DNA of 64,000 nucleotides from Chondrosia reniformis (taxonomy: Eukaryota > Porifera > Demospongiae > Chondrillida > Chondrillidae). The notes under the pieces are model-generated. The model made no database searches, had not been told where the DNA came from, and worked only from the letters and a program-made list of their open reading frames with translations. The translations under genes and the position numbers were made by a program. The DNA is taken from positions 2,542,001 to 2,606,000 of the forward strand of contig OX359201.1 in the NCBI GenBank assembly GCA_947172415.1, given 5' to 3'. Each line of letters starts with the position of its first letter. The first letter of the stretch is position 1. This document shows positions 21,840 through 35,063 of the stretch, in pieces.

Positions 21840-22579
21840 CCCCCACAGGGTTTTCTACCAGAGAAATCTCCAGGTTTCTTTCGGAGATAGGCATCTTTTG
21901 CTTTGCCTAAAAGTTGCATCAGATGATCATTGCCACTTGTCCTGGGACTGGGATGATCATGTGTAGGAGTTTCAACAGGGACTGCAGGCAGCTCACCATT
22001 TTGTTCAGTCCCTGCCTGAACTTGGTGAAGCTCCCCCTGTCCCTGGGCTCCAACACCTTCCTCCACAGTCCCAGTTAGGGTGGCTACACCACAAGAGTTA
22101 GGTTCCACAAGGTTTAGTCTCGAGAGACCTTGACCTCTTTGGATTCTACTAAGTCTTGTAGTTAGTGCTACCTTTGTGGTTTTATGGTCTGGCATTGCAG
22201 CATTCCAAGCCTGGTACAACCGCTCGGCATACCCCTTTTCCATGGGCTTACTTTCTCGGTAGAGCTCCATGAGGATATTATCCCTCTGAAGGTTCCAGAT
22301 CACCCCTTGGATCCTTCTCCTTCTAGAGGCACCTTGCGGTGCATCATTAACCAAATCTAAATCTCGGCTACCCGTTACTTGCAGTACTCCGTCTCCTACC
22401 AAGCTCCTTTTGGTTTGGAAGGCAAGGGTTCGACCGGTCTGAGGCAAATGTGGGTATTTGCTCAGCCATTCCCGCTCTAAACGCTTTTGATAGCCACCTC
22501 TTTTGGGTTCAGATCGCTCAAAGCAATCAATTAGTGCCTTAACCATTTCTTCGGTCCATAGGGCTGGTTGGCCCGTCAC
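21743..22579 (-). CDS. LINE copy A: N-terminal part with two Myb-like DNA-binding repeats
   Basis: The start MTGQPALWTEEMVKALIDCF at 22579 is the best candidate start of the LINE protein. Two related segments follow: W..E......DCFERSEPKRGGYQKRLEREW (about residues 8-50) and WNLQRDNILMELYRESKPMEKGYAERLYQAW (about 93-125), each ending in a basic L-x-x-R/K-S tail. Their spacing of aromatic and basic residues suggests Myb/SANT-like DNA-binding folds, as used by R2-group LINEs to find targets. Residues after about 259 are a frameshifted tail. Confidence 0.8.
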   Translation of the reverse strand: MTGQPALWTEEMVKALIDCFERSEPKRGGYQKRLEREWLSKYPHLPQTGRTLAFQTKRSLVGDGVLQVTGSRDLDLVNDAPQGASRRRRIQGVIWNLQRDNILMELYRESKPMEKGYAERLYQAWNAAMPDHKTTKVALTTRLSRIQRGQGLSRLNLVEPNSCGVATLTGTVEEGVGAQGQGELHQVQAGTEQNGELPAVPVETPTHDHPSPRTSGNDHLMQLLGKAKDAYLRKKPGDFSGRKPCGGCGSTMLIRHCSRRPMIGWRKSGRKALGRPGT

Positions 22580-22895
22580 GGGGACCGAAGAAGGGTTATT
22601 ACATTCAGGTACATCTACCTGTGAGGCACCAGTGGAATCACCTATTCTGGTTGACCCAGGGTTTTCTTCACCACTGGTGCACCTAGGCCACAGCCTGTCT
22701 TGAACATTTTCATTGTCATGACGTAACGTAACCCAGTGAAGCTGCCAGACGGGGGGTTAGCCCATACTGGCAGGGAGGCTGATTTAGCCACAGGATGCCA
22801 CATGAGGGGCTAAGCACCCTGCTCCGTCGGGGGGTAGAACTGGACAATACCCATCCTCTTGTCAGCTCGGAACCACAGCCTCCAATTCCCACGAC

Positions 22896-23335
22896 AACTA
22901 GTACATACAACTAGTACATATAACTACATACAACTAGTACATACAACTAGTACATATAACTACATACAACTAGTACATACAACTAGTACATAAAATTCGT
23001 AAATACAGATTGTTGGTAGTACAAACAACTAGTACATATAAGTAGAACATAAAACAAGTCCATATAAATAGTATATACAACTATTTACTAGTACAAACAA
23101 TTAGTACATACAACTAGTACATACACCTAGTACATACAACAAGTTACTACAACTAGTAAATATAACTAGTAAATAAAACAATTACACACAACTTGTACAT
23201 AAAGCTAGTACATACAACAAGTGCTTACAACTAATACTTACAAATAGTAAATACAATTAGTAAATACAGATTGTTACTAGTATATACAACTAGTACATAC
23301 AACTAGTACATACAACTACTACTTCCAGCTAGTTC
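22896..23335 (+). repeat. 13-bp satellite array
   Basis: Short array between LINE copy A and the Naiad-like element, including a 39-bp block repeated twice at about 22905-22985. Confidence 0.95.
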
Positions 23336-23340
23336 ATATC

Positions 23341-24171
23341 CGTAGCCCTTGTGGTCCCCTAGGATGCCAGAGTAGGAATGTTGTGTATCTTATTACTTGT
23401 AAACAATGTGATGTACAGTATGTAGGAGAAACCTCTCAGATGCTTAGGAGTAGAATGAACAACCATAGGAGTAGTACCAAAGGTTTTAAGCCACTTTATC
23501 TTTACAATCACTTTAATTCTGATAACCATAGTTTTGATGATGCCTTGATTATGCCCATAGAACAGATACCTGAGACACCTAATTCTACTAGCCTCAGACT
23601 ACTGAGAGAAGCGTTCTGGTACAAGGAACTCTGCCCTATTTACCCATATGGAGTTAACGATAACATTAAAGGCGTTGGCAATATTTCAAAACTTAAAAAA
23701 GAAATCATCGTATGGAACCTTTTTAATCGCTTATCTCATAAAAGACGGCATCGGCGCTCCAATCTAAAATCGACAGGCAGTAGTAATAACGCTACCTACG
23801 ACCCTGAATGGCTCAAAGAACGACTACCACTTTACAAGAACGTGGGCTTTCTAGCCAAACTTAAACGCGATACTTTTGCATTACAAGCTCGACACCTTCA
23901 TCGTTTGTTAAACTCGGTACAATGTCTCATCGATACCCCAGAAACACCTTTTCCGCTTAGACTTATGCTAATGATTAAAGACGTTATTAAAGCACGCGTT
24001 TCAGCCAGCCTTCCCAAACACCCAACGAAAACGACAAGTCCAGAAGGGTTTCTTAAAATCTTGTTTTATAATAAAGGTGTAGAAAAAATAGGCCTCTCAG
24101 GTATCTTAAACCAAAAGTTAGTGTTAGCAACTGTCCCACCCTTTATACAAAACAAAGAGCCCCATGTGTAG
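23341..24171 (+). pseudogene. Naiad-like N-terminal GIY-YIG endonuclease
   Basis: The frame is open from the element edge; the first Met is at 23383, but the domain starts before it (RSPCGPLGCQSRNVVYLI). VYLITCKQCDVQYVGETSQ holds the VYLI and YVG motifs and two cysteines; NNHRSS and YNHFNSDNH supply the histidines of the CCHH pattern typical of Penelope nucleases. A basic region follows, then RLMLMIKDVIKARVSASLPK. It stops after NKEPHV because of a frameshift at about 24168; VVYKYTQPIGPQIF continues in the next frame. Confidence 0.85.
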
Positions 24172-24929
24172 TATATAAGTATACCCAACCAATAGGACCT
24201 CAAATCTTTAACTTTTCACAAACCTCTAAGTCAGATGTTTTTAGAAAACCAGAACCATGTGAGTGTCACAAGTCCCCCTTCATTTACAAGCCCCTAGGCC
24301 ATGTTTTAACAGGTGATCTACGTATTGTTAGTAACCCAAAACTTAGAAAACTTCTTAAGAAAGGACCAAAATTTAGAGAACCTAATAACTTTAATTGGGT
24401 AACTGCTTTAAAAATGTGTAAGGAAGGTCTTAGAAAATATAAGATTACCTGGGCCCGTAGAGAAAATGTATCTACTTCTGTATTTAGTGAGTGGGAAAAT
24501 GCTGTACTTAAGAAAATTAATGATAGGATCTCTAAGCTGTCTAAATCGTATACCAAATCCTCAGTAGCCAAGAAGACCCTTACTTGCCCTAAAATTAAGA
24601 AATTCTTAGCAGACCTACATGATAAGTATGTTATAGCCCCTGCCGATAAGGCCTCTAATAATATAATTTTTATATGTAAGTCCTACTATAGACAAATTAT
24701 TAATGAAGAACTAGGCAGTACCTCCACTTATGCTAAATGTAAAGTAGAACCCCAACAGTTAATTAGGAAACACATAGATTTCTTAAAACTAGAGAACTTA
24801 GAACCTAAACCAGAATGGTGTAACCTTCCCTCATTTTACTGGATGCCTAAGCTACATAAGAACCCTTACAGCTACAGATTCATAGCCGCCTCTCACAATG
24901 TACTACCAAACCCCTTTCTAGATTTCTAA
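24172..24929 (+). pseudogene. Naiad-like CxC linker and RT N-terminal region
   Basis: In the frame after the 24168 shift, FRKPEPCECHKSPFIYKPLG has the CxC motif (CEC at 24258-24266) that links nuclease and RT in this clade. Then come GHVLTGDLRIV, a basic stretch (KKTLTCPKIKKFLADLHDKY), VIAPADKASNNIIFICKSYY, a typical Penelope RT segment, and FYWMPKLHKNPYSYRFIAAS. It ends in a stop at 24927-24929 by a frameshift at about 24905. Confidence 0.85.
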
Positions 24930-25997
24930 ATTCGCCACTCAGACTAATTCTCAAACATTTTAGAGAATACTGCCTAGGTATATATAGGAATACTGGTGTT
25001 AATGCCTTTTGGATAGTAGAAAACTCACTAGAAGTCTTAGATAGTCTTAGGTCTATACCCACTAGAAAAGCCCAGCTAGCTAGTTTTGATTTTTCTACAT
25101 TATATACAGCGATCCCCCATAACCTACTTAAAGATAAGATTACTAACCTAATTTATAGTGCCTATACCTGTAGAAAGTCCCAATATATAGAAGTCTCTCA
25201 GGATAAAGCCTTTTAGTCTAACAATGTCTCCAATAAAGCAGTCACAGCTGTTCATTTAGTAGAGCTCTTTAATTACCTTATTGACAACATTTATGTATAT
25301 GTAGGCGGTTCTGTATTTAAGCAATGTGTAGGTATCCCTATGGGTACTGACTGTGCCCCTGTAGTTGCTAATCTTTTTCTGTTTGCCTATGAGTATGAGT
25401 TTATGAAAGGACTACTTAAGGATAACATCACCCTAGCTATTAAATTTTCCAATATTTATAGGTATATTGATGACCTTTTATGTATTAACAACAAGGATTT
25501 TGAACTGTCAATTAGTGATATTTACCCCAAAGAACTTATTCTTAAAAAGACAAAATACCAGCCCTAAAAAATCCCCCTTTTTAGACTGAGATATAACCAT
25601 TACTAACAATCAATTTATCACTAAAGTATATGATAAGCGAGAGGACTTTAACTTTGATATAGTAAATTTCCCCCATTTAGATAGTAATATTCCTAATACC
25701 CCAGCCTATGGTGTCTTTATTTCACAACTTATTAGGTATTCTAGAATATGTAGTGACTTCTCCAGTTTTCAGGCTAAAAGTTTGCAGTTATGCAGTAGGC
25801 TTATTAAGCAGGGTTACAAATACTTTAAGATAAAATCAACCTTTAAAACCTTCCTATCCCGGCAGCCTCTAGTTAGAATCAAGTATAAGCAAAAAGTAGC
25901 TAGTATGCTTAAGGACTGTCTTGTGTTACCCCATATTGTGTTACCCCACCTCCAAAGAAATGTTACTACTAGAAGACCTAAGGGTAGACTTACGTAA
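24930..25997 (+). pseudogene. Naiad-like RT core and C-terminus
   Basis: The RT core is split over frames. ASFDFSTLYTAIPHNLL is motif A; GIPMGTDCAPVVANLFLFAYE (25331-25390) is motif B; YRYIDDLLCINN is motif C with both aspartates. Then SISDIYPKELILKKT and, after a 1-base loss, SPFLD-stop-DITITNNQF, DKREDFNFDIVNFPHLDSN and the end RRPKGRLT at 25997. The TGA at about 25588 replaces a leucine codon still present in the 9.9-kb copy. Confidence 0.85.
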
Positions 25998-26244
25998 TAT
26001 GTCCTACTTGTGTCTATAGTTATGCTGAGTCTGTTTTACCTGTACAAGCAAGATTACTAATAGATTTATAATTAATTCACAAAAGTTAATTGGACCTACA
26101 TTCCTTTCATAAAATTAAATTTCATCATGTGGCTTAGTTAACACCTTATTTAACTTTTGGCGCCAAAATAGTGTATATAAGGCCCCTAGATGTAGCATAG
26201 TGAGCCAAGGATTCACAGAAGATCAAGATAAAGAAAAAGACAAA

Positions 26245-26305
26245 GACTCCCAGGATCACTGATGAAGGGTAGAATTCCCAGAAACGGCTGTCTGACCCAG
26301 TGGAG
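26245..26305 (+). ncRNA. Hammerhead ribozyme-like motif in Naiad tail (copy 2)
   Basis: CTGATGA 26259-26265; stem II GGG (26267-26269) with CCC (26277-26279); GAAA 26281-26284; two-base stem III with a GGCT loop; predicted cleavage after C26292. Stem I pairs 26245-26258 with 26293-26305, apart from one mismatch and a small bulge. The A-A pair at 10.1/11.1 is unusual. Confidence 0.6.
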
Positions 26306-26449
26306 AAGAAGATGAAAGAAGGGAAAAGAAGGAAGAAAAGACTACTGTATCTTCATCTAAAGCTCTCTTTAGGTTTAGTTCCCCTATAGGCTCTTTTTAC
26401 AGAATAGGCATATAGCATGTTGGAAAATGGTATCTTAGATTTTTCATAT

Positions 26450-29400
26450 AACTAGTACATACATGTACTACATAAAACTAGGTCATACACATATAACTAG
26501 TACATAGAAAGAGTACATAAAATTAGTACATACAACAAGTTACTAGTACATACAACAAGTTACTAGTACATACATCTACTACATGCAACTAGTACATACA
26601 ATTAGTACATACAACTAGTACATACCCCTAGTAGATACAACTAGTATATACAAATTGTACTTAAACCTAGCACATAAAACTACATACAACTAGTACATAC
26701 AATTAGAACATACAACTACTACTTGCAATTGAGTACATAAAACTAGAACCCACAACCAGTAAATATAACTATTTCTAGTTCATACAATTAGAACGTACAA
26801 CTAGTAACGAGTACTTACAACATGTACACACAACTAGTACATTCAACTAGTTACTAGTACATATAACTAGTACATACTTCTAGTACATACAACTACTAAC
26901 TACAACTAGTAAATATAACTAGTCCTTACAACAATTACACACAACTTGTACATAAAGCTAGTACATACAACTAGTGCTTACAACTGGTACTTACAACTAG
27001 TAAATACAATTAGTAAATGCAGATTGTTACTAGTATATGCAACTAGTACATACAACTAGTACATGCAACTAGTACATCCAACAAGTACATATAACTAGTA
27101 CATCCATGTACTACATAAAACTAGAACATACACATATAACTAGTACATAGAAAGAGTACATACAATTAGTACATACAACTATATAATTACTAGTATTTAC
27201 ATCTAGTACAAGCAACTAGTACATACAACTAGTATATACAATTCGTTAATATGATTAGTCCATACATCTATTTACTAGTACATACAATTAGTACCCACAG
27301 CTAGTACATAAAACTAGTACATACAACTAATACATTCAACTAGTACATACAACTAGTACCTATACATACAACTAGTATCCAGTACAGGCAACTACAACAA
27401 GTAACTACAACTAGTAAATATAACTAGTACATACAACAATTACCCACAATTAGTACATACAACTAGTACATATAACTAGTACATAAAACTAGTACATACA
27501 ACTAGTACATATAACTAGTACATACATCTAGTAACTAGTGCAAAAACTAGTACATACAACTAGTAACTAAAACTAGTAAATATAACTAGTACATAAAGGA
27601 ATTACGCACAACTCGTTCATACAAGTATTACATATAACTACAGAAAACTAGTACAAACAACTAGTACATACAATTAGTACATACAGATAGTTACTAGTAC
27701 ATACAACTAGTACATAAAACAAGAATATATAACTAGTGCATACAACTAGTTACTAGTACATACAACTATCACATGCCACTAGTACCTACGACTAGTACTT
27801 AGAAATAGTATGTAAAACTATTCCATACAAATAGTAAATTCAACTAGTTGAACTAGTTCAAACATACAGATATTACATACAAATAGTACATACAACTAGT
27901 TCCTACAACTAGTACATAAAACTTGGGCATACAACTAGTACATACAACTAGCACATACAACTAGTATACATAAGTAGTACATATAACTAGGACATCCATG
28001 TAGAACATATAACTAGGATATATATATATAACTAAAACATACACATATAACTAGTACATAGAAAGAGTCCATACAATTAGTACATACAACCAGTGCATAC
28101 AACTAATACATACAACTAGTTCATACAACTAGTACATACAACTAGTACATAACTAGGAAATATACTAGTGCATTCAACTAGTACATACAACTAGTACATA
28201 ACTAGGAAATATACTAGTACATTCAACTAGTAGATAGAAAGTGTTCATACAACTTGTACATACATCTAGTATAAAGACAATTAGTGCATGCAAAAAGAAC
28301 CTGCAAATAGTACAAGCAACTAATTCATTCAACTAGTACATACAACTAGAACATACAAGAAGTACATACAAATTGTTACTAGTAATTACAACTATGACAC
28401 ACAACTTGTACCTACAAGTAGTAAATATAACTTGTACTAGTACATACAACTAGTACATACAAATAGTATATACATACAACTAGTAGATATAACTAGTAAA
28501 AAAGTAATAGATGCAACCAGAACTTAAACCAGAACTAGTAACCAGTACATACAACTAGTATCTTGTACAAACAACTAGTACATAGACCTAATACCTACAA
28601 TTAGTAAATATATATAACTGATACTAGTCCATGCAAATAGCACAAACAACTAGTACATAAAACTAGCACCTACAAGTAGTACATACAGTTAGTACATACA
28701 ACAAAAATTATATACAACATTTTATATAAATATAGTACGTACAACTACATCATACAACTAGTCTATACAACTATTTCATACAACTAATACATATATCTAG
28801 TTCAAATACATGCAAATAGAAATAGAAGTAGTGCATACAACAAGTAACAAGAACATACAACTAGTACATACAATTAGTACCTACAACTAGTGAATATATC
28901 TTGTACTAGTCCATAGAACTAATACATACAACTAGTACATGCAACTAGTAAATACAACTCGTACCTACAACTAGGACATACAAGTAGTAAATACAGCGAA
29001 TACATACAACTAGAACATACAACTAGTACATAACTGGTATATACACACAATTAGTTCATTCAACTAGAATATACAGCTAGTAACTAGTAAGTACAACTAT
29101 AACAGAAAACTAAAACATACAACTAGTACATACAACGAGTCCATTCAACTAGTATATACTACTAGTACATATAACTAATACATACAAGGTGTACATACAA
29201 CATGTAACTGGTACATACAACTAGTACATACAACTAGTACCTACAACAAGTAAATATAACTTTTACTAATACATACAACTAGTACATACAACTAGTATAT
29301 AAATACAACAAGTACATATAACTAGTCCATATAACTAGTACATGCAATTAGAAAATACAACTAGGCTATACAAATACTAACTAGTACGTACAACTAGTAT

Positions 29401-31486
29401 CTAGTACATGCAACTAGTACCTACAATTAGTAAATATAACCATTACTAGTTTTTACAACTAGTATATACACCTAGTACCTACAACCAGTAAACATACCTC
29501 GTACTAGTATATAGAACAAGTACATAAAACTAGTACCTACAACTAGTAAATATAACCAGTACTAGTACATATAACTAGTACATACAACTTGTATTTACAA
29601 CTATCACATACAACTAAAACATACAACTAGAACATACAACGAGTCCATACAACTAGTACATATAACTAGTATATATAACTAGAACATACAACTAGAACAT
29701 AAATGTAATACATACAAGTAGTAACTAGCACATACAACTTGTATCTAGTAAATACAATTATTTCGTACAACTAATACCTACAACTAGTAAATATTACAAG
29801 TAATGGTACATACAAATAGTGAGTAAAACTATATAATACATAAAACTAGTCATGAGGGCATACAACAGGTACATAAAACTACTATAAGTAAATAGTACAA
29901 AAAACTAGTAAGCACAACTGGTACATTAAACTAGTACGTACAACTAGTGCATAGTACTAGTACATACAAATAGAATATTCAAGTAATACTAACAATTCAT
30001 TTATACAACTAGTCCGTTTAACTAGTACATACAACTAGTACATACAACTAGTACATACAACTGGTTCATAGAAATATATAGTACATACTATTAGTTCTTA
30101 CAACTAGTAAATACAATTAGTACACACAACTAGTTTACAAAACTAGTTCATACAACTAGTAAATGCAATTATTACATACAACTAGTCCATTCAATTAGTT
30201 CATAAATTTAGTACATAAACCTAGTACATACAAATGGTACATACAACTAGTACATACAACTAGTACATACATCTAGAATATACAAGTAGTAAATATAACT
30301 GGGACATACACATATAACTAGAGCATTCACATATAATTAGTACATAGCAATAGTAAATACAACTAATACATACAACTAGTACAGACAAATAATACATTAA
30401 ACTAGTTCATACAACTAGAACTTGCAACTAGTACCTAACTAGGACATACAACTAGTACACACAACTAGTACATAGAAATAGTACATACAACTAGTACATG
30501 GAAAGAGTACATACAACTAGTAAATGCAACAAGTACATACAACTAGTACACACAAATAGTTAATACAACTAGTTCATAAAACCAGTCAATACAACTTGTA
30601 CATGCAAATGGTACACACAACTAGTACATACAAATTGTACATATTACTACATAAAACTAGAACATACACATATAGCTAGTACAGGGAATTGGTACATACA
30701 ACTAATGCATACTACTAATACATAATACTAGTGCATACAACTAGTCCATACAACTAGTACATACAACTAGTACATACAACTAATACATACATCTACTTCA
30801 TAAAACTAGAACACACAACTAGTACATGCAACTATTATATACAACTAGTACATACAATTAGTTAATAAAACTAGTACATAAAACTAGTACATGCAACTGG
30901 TTCATGCAACTAGTACAACTAGTACATACAACTAGTACATATAACTAAAACATACACAGGTAACTAGTACATAAAATTAATACATACAACTAGTATGTAC
31001 AACTAGTACATGTAACTAATACCTACAACTAATACATACAGATAGAACATTTACCTAGTACATACAACTTGTACATAAAATTATTACATATAACTAGTAC
31101 ATACAACTAAAACTAACAACTCGTTTATACAAATAGTACATACAACGAGTAAAAACAACTAATACACACAACTAGTAATTACAACCAGTACACACAACTA
31201 GTACATACAACTACTCCATCAACTAATACATACAACTAGTTCATACAACTAGAACATACAACTAGTACATAGAAATAGTGCATACTATTAGGTCATACAA
31301 CCAGTACATACAACTGGTACATACAATTAGTACAGGCAACTAGTACATACAACTCTTATATACAACAAGTACAGACAGCTAGTACATACAAGTAGTACAT
31401 TTCACTAGAACATATAGATAATACTAGAACATACAAATATAACTAGAACATAGAAATAGTACATTCAACTAGTATATACAACTACA
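26450..31486 (+). repeat. 13-bp satellite array with higher-order structure
   Basis: The longest uninterrupted array in the window except 60207-64000. No gene is present. The part from about 28355 to 31100 is one member of a 2.8-kb duplicated block (see next entry). Confidence 0.96.
28355..31100 (+). repeat. Higher-order satellite block, member 1
   Basis: Collinear with 32268-34787 continued at 40008-40490, with shared rare variants: TAGATATAACTAGTAAA then ATAGATGC (28480 and 32400), ACTAGTTTTTACAACTAGTA (29443 and 33250), AATAATACATTAAACTAGTT (30385 and 34650), GTTAATACAACT then ATAAAACCAGTC (30550 and 40050). It contains the empty LINE site at 30510-30518. Confidence 0.85.
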
Positions 31487-32189
31487 ATATGTAGTGACTT
31501 CTCCAGTTTTCAGGCTAAACGTTTGCAGTTATGCAATAGGCTTATTAAGCAGGGTTACAAAATTAATACTTTAAGCTAAAATCAACCTTTAAAACCTTCC
31601 TATCCCGGCAGCCTCTAGTTAGAATCAAGTATAAGCAAAAAGTAGTTAGTATGCTTAAGGACTGTCTTGTGTTACCCCACATTGTGTTACCCCACCTCCA
31701 AATGTTACTACTAGAAGACCTAAGGATAGACTTACGTAATATGTCCTACTTTTGTCTATAGTTATGCTGAATCTGTTTTACCTGTACAAGCAAGATTACT
31801 AATAGATTTATAATTAATTCACAAAAGTTAATTGGACCTACATTCCTTTCATAAAATTAAATTTCATCATGTGTCTTAGTTAACACCTTATTTAACTTTT
31901 GGCGCCAAAATAGTGTATATAAGGCCCCTAGATTTAGCATAGTGAGCCAAGGATTCACAGAAGATCAAGATAAAGAAAAAGACAAAGACTCCCAGGATCA
32001 CTGATGAAGGGTGGAATTCCCAGAAACGGCTGTCTGACCCAGTGGAAAAGAAGATGAAAGAAGGGAAAAGAAGGAAGAAAAGACTCCTGTATCTTCATCC
32101 AAAGCTCTCTTTAGGTTTAGTGCCCCTATAGGCTCTTTTTACAGAATAGGCATATAGCATGTTGGAAAATGGTATCTTAGATTTTTCAT
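31487..32189 (+). mobile_element. Naiad-like element, 5'-truncated 3' fragment
   Basis: Starts at ATATGTAGTGACTTCTCC in the RT C-terminus (equivalent to about 25748) and runs to the tail TTAGATTTTTCATA. Satellite on both sides; the sequence at 41960-42000 looks like the corresponding empty site. Confidence 0.9.
31987..32047 (+). ncRNA. Hammerhead ribozyme-like motif in Naiad tail (copy 3)
   Basis: CTGATGA 32001-32007, GAAA 32023-32026, predicted cleavage after C32034. Same organisation as 26245-26305. Confidence 0.6.
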
Positions 32190-34787
32190 ACATATAGTAT
32201 ATACAAATAGTACATACAACTAGTAAATACAACTTGTACATACAACTAGTACATACAACTAGTACATACAAGAAGTACATACAAATAGTTACTAGTATAT
32301 ACAACTATGACACACAACTAGTACCTTCAAGTAGTAAATATAACTTGTACCAGTACATACAACTAGTACATACAACTATTATATATATATACAACCAGTA
32401 GATATAACTAGTAAATATAACTAATAGATGCGACTAGAAAATACAACTAGTACCTAATACTAGCAACCTGTACATACAACTAGAATCTTTTATATACAAC
32501 TAATACATAGAACTAATACCTGCAATTAGTAAATATACCCAATACTAGTATATACAATTAGTATATCCAACTAGTACCTACAACTAGTATTTATAACTTG
32601 TACTAGTACATACAACTAGTACATATAACTAGTAAATATAACTAATAGATGAAACTAGAAAATACTACTAGTACGTACAACTAGTAACCGGTACAAACAA
32701 CTATATACCTTGTACATACAACTAATACATAGAACAAATACTTACAATTAGTAAATATACCCAGTACTAGTACATACAACTAGTTCATCCAACTAGTACA
32801 TACAACTAGTACATGCAACTCGTACATACTACTAGTACAGATAACTAATACATACAAGTAGAACATACAACTAGTCACTAGCACATACAACTTGTATGTA
32901 GTATATACAACTATTACATACAACTAGTCCATAGAACTGGAATATAGAAGTAGTACATATAACTAGTGCATATAACTAGTACATACAACTAAAACATAAA
33001 AATAGTACATAAAACTTGTAACTGGTACATACAACTAGTACATACAACTAGTACCTACAACTAGTAAATATAACTTTTACTAATACATACAACTAGTACA
33101 TACAACTAGTATATAAACACAATTACTACATTTAACTAGTGCATATAACTAGTACATGCAACTAGAAAATACAACTAGTCCATACAACTACTAACTAGTA
33201 CCTACAACTAGTATCTAGTACATGCAACTAGTACCTACAATTAGTAAATATAACCAGTACTAGTTTTTACAACTAGTACATACACCTAGTACCTACAACC
33301 AGTATGCATACCTTGTACTAGTACATAGAACAAGTACATAAAACTAGTACCTACAACTACTATATATATAACCAGTACTACTACATACAACTAGTACATA
33401 CAACTTGTAATTACAACTAGTACATACAACTAGACCATACAACTAGTAACAAGTAAGTACAACTATTACATACAACTAAAACATACAACTAGTACATACA
33501 ACGGGTCCATACAACTATATAGAACATACAACTAGTACATATAACTAGTATATATAACTAGAAAATACAACTAGTCCATACAACTACTAACTAGTACCTA
33601 CAACTAGTATCTAGTACATGCAACTAGTACCTACAATTAGTAAATATAACCAGTACTAGTTTTTACAACTAGTACATACACCTAGTACCTACAACCAGTA
33701 TACATACTTTGTACTAGTACATAGAACAAGTACATAAAACTATATAGTACCTACAACTACTATATATATAACCAGTACTACTACATACAACTAGTACATA
33801 CAACTTGTAATTACAACTAGTACATACAACTAGACCATACAACTAGTAACAAGTAAGTACAACTATTACATACAACTAAAACATACAACTAGTACATACA
33901 ACGGGTCCATACAACTATATAGTACATACAACTAGTACATATAACTAGTATATATAACTAGAACATACAACTTGTATCTAGTAAATACAATTATTTCGTA
34001 CAACTAATACTTACAACTAGTAAATATTACCAGTAATGGTACATACAAATAGTACATACAACTAATAGTACATAAAACTAGTCATAAGTGCATACAACAG
34101 GTACATAAAGCTACTAAGAGTAAATAGTACATAAAACTAGTACATACAACTGGTACATTCAACTAGTACGTACAACTAGTTCATAGTACAAGTACATACA
34201 TATAGAACATTCAACTAATACTAACAATTCGTTTATACAACTAGTCCATACAACTAGTACATACAACTAGTACATAAAACTAGTTCATACAACTAGTACA
34301 TATAACCAGTCCATAAAACTAGAACATAACACTAGTACATACAACTAGTACATAAAAGTTGAACATACAACTTATACCACAACTAGTTCATAGAAATAGT
34401 ACATACTATTAGTTCATACAACTAGTAAATGCAATTATTACATATATACAACTAGTCCATTCAACTAGTTCATAAAACTTGTACATAAACCTAGTACATA
34501 CAACTGGTACATACAACTAGAACATGCAACTAGTACATACATCTAGAATATACAAGTAGTAAATATAACTGGGACATACACATATAACTAGAACATTCAC
34601 ATATAATTAGTACATAGCAATAGTACATACAACTAATACATACAACTAGTACATACAAATAATACATTAAACTAGTTCATACAACTAGTACTTGCAACTA
34701 GTACCTAACTAGGACATATAACTAGAACACACAACTAGTCTTAGAAATAGTACATTGAACTAGTACATAGAAAGAGTACATACAACT
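32190..34787 (+). repeat. 13-bp satellite array, higher-order block member 2 (left part)
   Basis: From about 32268 it matches 28355 onwards. Ends in CATACAACT (34779-34787), the left target duplication of LINE copy B. Confidence 0.95.
33165..33960 (+). repeat. Tandem duplication of a ~396-bp satellite block
   Basis: 33165-33560 and 33561-33960 are almost identical, including rare variants such as CAACGGGTCCATACAACTAT and TACATACACCTAGTACC, with a small insertion in the second copy. A diverged single copy is at about 29345-29700. Confidence 0.85.
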
Positions 34788-35063
34788 TACACATACTTTA
34801 GAAAAAAAGCCTTAACGGAGAACCTTGTTACTTCTTGCCTTAGTTTACTAAGGCAAGGAGTATCTGGCTTGGACAATCCTCAGTCAGTTATGTTTTCCCT
34901 TCTTCAGGTTTTTAGCCAGAAGCCTCAGCTTAGCCTCCTTCCGGCAGCAGCAGACAGGTGCGGATCGGGCCAATTTGACCGTCATAATAGGAGGGAGTAC
35001 CTCCATACACCAATCCACCACTGCTTTCCAGAGGTCGACAGCCAAGGACTGGGACAGGACTAC

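Larger units (their letters stand above)
18798..22895 (-). mobile_element. R2-like LINE copy A (restriction-like endonuclease type), full-length ends, internal deletions
   Basis: Both ends match copy D: the minus-strand 5' end starts GTCGTGGGAATTGGAGG and the 3' end finishes CTTTTGTTTTTCA. Compared with copy D it lacks about 270 bp near 19930-19965 and a short piece near 20690, and it has frameshifts. The satellite flank at the 3' side ends AACT (18794-18797), the same junction as copies B and D; the 5' flank starts AACTAG. Confidence 0.93.
23336..26449 (+). mobile_element. Naiad-like Penelope retroelement, longest copy, 5'-truncated
   Basis: An N-terminal GIY-YIG nuclease precedes a CxC linker and an RT, the permuted order described for Naiad/Chlamys Penelope-like elements. 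The element starts inside the ORF (no start codon before RSPCGPLGCQSRNVVYLI) and ends with a tail GGTATCTTAGATTTTTCATA shared by four other copies. It sits in satellite, joined at TTCATATAACTAGT. Multiple frameshifts and stops make it inactive. Confidence 0.88.

Noticed and set aside
25585..25592. In-frame TGA in the Naiad RT as a selenocysteine codon
   Set aside because: Some Naiads use selenocysteine, but here the 9.9-kb copy has a leucine codon at this place, so TGA is a point mutation.
32095..32304. Cysteine/tyrosine-rich minus-strand ORFs in the satellite (also 46122-46304 and 56012-56197)
   Set aside because: Their sequence is the 13-bp unit read in rotating frames (VVCTSCMY-like repeats); no independent coding signal.
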